A stretch of 8,447 nucleotides of DNA, taken from NCBI GenBank assembly GCA_021158305.1, contig JAGGUU010000009.1, positions 1 to 8,447 on the forward strand, in the 5' to 3' direction. A model generated the notes under the pieces. The model was not told the origin of the DNA, made no database searches, and saw only the letters and a list, made by a program, of their open reading frames with translations. The stretch's first letter is position 1. Each line of letters begins with the position of its first letter. This document shows positions 7,044 through 8,447 of the stretch, piece after piece. The translations under genes were made by a program, and so were the position numbers. Source of the DNA: Candidatus Bathyarchaeota archaeon. Lineage in GTDB: Archaea; Thermoproteota; Bathyarchaeia; Bathyarchaeales; DTEX01.

Positions 7044-8081
7044 TTGAAGAAGTTTAAAGTAGGAATTATAGGTGTAGGCGTAATAGGGCGGGAACATATA
7101 AAGGCGTTTTCAGCCAGCGAAGAGTCGGAAGTGACTGCTATAGCGGATATAAACCCGAAGACTTTGAAGACCGTCTCAAAGGAATTTGGCGTGGATAAAG
7201 CCTTCCTAGATTATCATGACCTTTTAGAATTAGCCGATATAGACGGAATCGTCGTCTGTACTCCTCCTTTCGCCCATGCGGAGATTACATGTGATGCTGC
7301 TGCATCCGGTAAGCACATCTTATGCGAGAAGCCTATGGCCGTGAATTATGAAGAGGCTAAGAGAATGGTTGAGGCATGTGATAAAGCTGGAGTTAAGCTC
7401 GGAATCTGTAGTGCAAGATATAGATTCATTCCATCAGTAAAGTTAGCGAAGCAATACATAGATGAAGGAAAGATCGGACGGATCTACTATTATAGAGCTA
7501 CGACTCTCAGGAGAAGAGGGAGGCCGGGCATAGATATACTTAAGGAGTCAAAATGGTTTCTTGACTCATCTAAGGCTGGAGGAGGAGCGCTAATAGACAT
7601 CGGCTGCTATGATATCGACGTGGCTCTTTATCTCCTTGGAGACGTCCATCCGGTATCCGTAAGCTCGATGACATTCAGAGGAATAGAGCCGCCTGTAAAG
7701 ACGAGCACGGTCTACGATGTTGAGGAGCACTCTTCGGTACTTGTCAGATTCAAGGAAGGCGTTGTAGCCATGTTTGAGACTGCATGGGCATCAAATATAG
7801 GTCCGCATGTTGAGACATTAATCTTCGGATCCGCCGGGGGGCTAAAGCTGGATCCTTTCACTTATTACACTGAAGAAGATGGGATTGGAGTTTCAAAGAT
7901 GCTTCATATGGAGAGGCCCCACGATATTTGGAGCCAGCTCGTCGCCGACTTCGTCACTGCATGCCTGGAAGACAGGGATCCGAAAACCTCCGGAAAAGAA
8001 GGGTTAAGAATTATGCAAATTATAGACGCGGCTTATCGGTCAGCGAAGCTTGGAAGGGAAGTTGACATTCAGAAGATTTAG
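7044..8081 (+). CDS. Gfo/Idh/MocA-family NAD(P)-dependent oxidoreductase
   Basis: This 345-residue protein has the two-domain plan of the family. The Rossmann fold begins at once with GIIGVGVIG (GxGxxG at G10, G12, G15); the acidic D35 at the end of the second strand suggests NAD preference. CEKPMA (94-99) holds the family's catalytic lysine (K96). The C-terminal alpha/beta domain has GGGALIDIGCYDIDVALYLLG (179-199), where the usual His of the DxGxHxxD motif is Tyr189 and Asp192 is kept. Such enzymes oxidise or reduce sugars, inositols or sugar derivatives in the cytosol; the substrate is not readable here. The start is TTG at 7044: the in-frame TGA at 7035-7037 prevents a longer protein, and GGAGTGA lies about six bases before. 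It is a single-gene unit and ends before the rRNA promoter. Confidence 0.93.
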   Translation: MKKFKVGIIGVGVIGREHIKAFSASEESEVTAIADINPKTLKTVSKEFGVDKAFLDYHDLLELADIDGIVVCTPPFAHAEITCDAAASGKHILCEKPMAVNYEEAKRMVEACDKAGVKLGICSARYRFIPSVKLAKQYIDEGKIGRIYYYRATTLRRRGRPGIDILKESKWFLDSSKAGGGALIDIGCYDIDVALYLLGDVHPVSVSSMTFRGIEPPVKTSTVYDVEEHSSVLVRFKEGVVAMFETAWASNIGPHVETLIFGSAGGLKLDPFTYYTEEDGIGVSKMLHMERPHDIWSQLVADFVTACLEDRDPKTSGKEGLRIMQIIDAAYRSAKLGREVDIQKI

Positions 8082-8119
8082 CCATAAATTTGAACCATAT
8101 AAGAAAGCTAAACCCAAAC

Positions 8120-8158
8120 AAGTTAAATTTATTAAGAAGACAATAACTTAATATAATT
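8120..8158 (+). promoter_or_regulatory. Probable rRNA operon promoter
   Basis: Two TATA-like boxes lie between the Gfo/Idh gene and the 16S gene: TTAAATTTATT (8123-8133) and TTAATATAAT (8148-8157). The second would start transcription near 8180, right before the first leader hairpin; the first near 8155. The position just upstream of a 16S gene makes an rRNA promoter likely, but which box is used is a guess. Confidence 0.45.
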
Positions 8159-8178
8159 AGGCCTCATATTCGAGGCCT
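8159..8178. repeat. Perfect inverted repeat near the rRNA transcription start
   Basis: AGGCCTC and GAGGCCT form a perfect 7-bp inverted repeat around a 6-base centre (ATATTC). It follows the second TATA-like box directly. Depending on which promoter is used it would be either a DNA element between TATA and start site or the first hairpin of the transcript. Confidence 0.6.
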
Positions 8179-8179
8179 C

Positions 8180-8347
8180 AATAATCCGTAATCTGGCGGT
8201 ATCCCCCTGACGAGGAGGCGTCCGCCTCTGAATGAAGGGGCGATCTCCAGTTACGGATACATAAAGATGCGGACCTAAGATGCAGTCTTAGGTCTAAGAT
8301 AGGCTTGACGTAGCAAGAACCACCAGAAAGGATGATTGCGACCGTCA
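8180..8347 (+). other. Pre-16S rRNA leader with consecutive hairpins
   Basis: The leader folds by eye into three hairpins. The first (8184-8258) has a 12-bp stem, ATCCGTAATCTGG with CCAGTTACGGAT and one bulged T, then an internal loop, CCCC/GGGG, a second internal loop containing CTGA and TGAATGA, and a GAGGC/GCCTC tip with loop GTCC. The second (8272-8294) is GACCTAAGA/TCTTAGGTC with a 5-base loop. The third pairs TTGACG (8305-8310) with CGTCAA (8343-8348) and, inside it, GCAA with TTGC, ending at the mature 16S 5' end. The long processing stem that would pair with sequence after 16S cannot be seen here. Confidence 0.6.
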
Positions 8348-8447
8348 ACTCCGGTTGATCCTGCCGGACCCCACTGCTATCGGGGTGGGACTAAGGCATG
8401 CTAGTCTGCGTCCTCCGGCAATGGGGAGGACGCAGACTAGCATGCCT
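8348..8447 (+). rRNA. rrs: 16S ribosomal RNA, 5' end (partial)
   Basis: ACTCCGGTTGATCCTGCCGG starting at 8348 is the universal archaeal 16S start, followed by ACTGCTATCGGGGTGGGACTAAG, in which the central pseudoknot partners are recognisable. The helix 6 hairpin of variable region V1 follows (stem from about 8404 to 8437, loop GGCAATGG). After helix 6 the expected GGCTCAGTAACACG does not appear; instead the sequence mirrors the upstream strand to the last base. The gene is therefore cut off, and its last ~10 bases are probably not true 16S sequence. Confidence 0.92.
8394..8447. repeat. Perfect 23-bp terminal inverted repeat, probable assembly fold-back
   Basis: Bases 8394-8416 are the exact reverse complement of 8425-8447, with the 8-base centre GGCAATGG. 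The inner part is the natural 16S helix 6, but the outer part (8438-8447, TAGCATGCCT) copies the opposite strand of 8394-8403 in place of conserved 16S sequence. Ending exactly at the last base suggests a chimeric contig end. Confidence 0.85.

Noticed and set aside
8184..8258. tRNA-like element of about 75 bases with pairing ends
   Set aside because: The end stem is 12 bp with a bulge, and there is no T-loop (TTCRANY) or D-arm, so it is not a tRNA.
1..8447. CRISPR arrays, insertion sequences, attachment sites
   Set aside because: I saw no regularly spaced repeats, transposase-like frames, or tRNA with a duplicated end in the window.

Overview
The window looks archaeal. It carries a short archaeal-type ribosomal protein S6e, the 5' end of a 16S rRNA gene (ACTCCGGTTGATCC at 8348), TATA-box promoters, Shine-Dalgarno sites of the GGTGA/GGAGTGA type, and several TTG or GTG starts. 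The winged-helix regulator and a small helical protein resembling domains common in Nitrososphaeria and Bathyarchaeia suggest a TACK-lineage archaeon, probably known from a metagenome. That placement is inference, not something I could test.

Layout. 1-635 (minus) is the N-terminal part of a seven-helix membrane protein that runs off the left edge; it looks like the sensor half of a 7TM histidine kinase. A 204-bp divergent promoter region separates it from 840-2468 (plus), a GH3-type member of the acyl-adenylate-forming superfamily. Facing that gene is a tightly overlapped minus-strand trio (3631 to 2482): a stand-alone response-regulator receiver, a 101-residue helical protein and a small membrane protein. 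Upstream of the trio on the same strand is a winged-helix transcriptional regulator (3826-4761), then ribosomal protein S6e (4943-5323), then a membrane-anchored transglutaminase-like protein (5353-6531). A 512-bp gap (6532-7043) with little coding signal precedes a Gfo/Idh/MocA oxidoreductase (7044-8081, plus). The last 370 bases hold the rRNA promoter, a leader that can fold into consecutive hairpins, and the first ~100 bases of 16S rRNA.

How the genes may work together. The signalling parts (7TM sensor, receiver, helical protein, small membrane protein, winged-helix regulator) lie within 5 kb and could be one sensory module, but the link is positional only. S6e appears to have its own strong promoter inside the end of the transglutaminase gene. 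GH3 and Gfo/Idh are single-gene metabolic units with unknown substrates.

The most unusual sequence is at the right edge: the last 54 bases are a perfect 23-bp inverted repeat around an 8-base loop, starting inside 16S rRNA and running to the last base. It replaces the expected conserved 16S sequence and is best explained as a fold-back assembly artefact at a contig end. The biologically most interesting candidates are the receiver/helical/membrane trio and the structured pre-16S leader.
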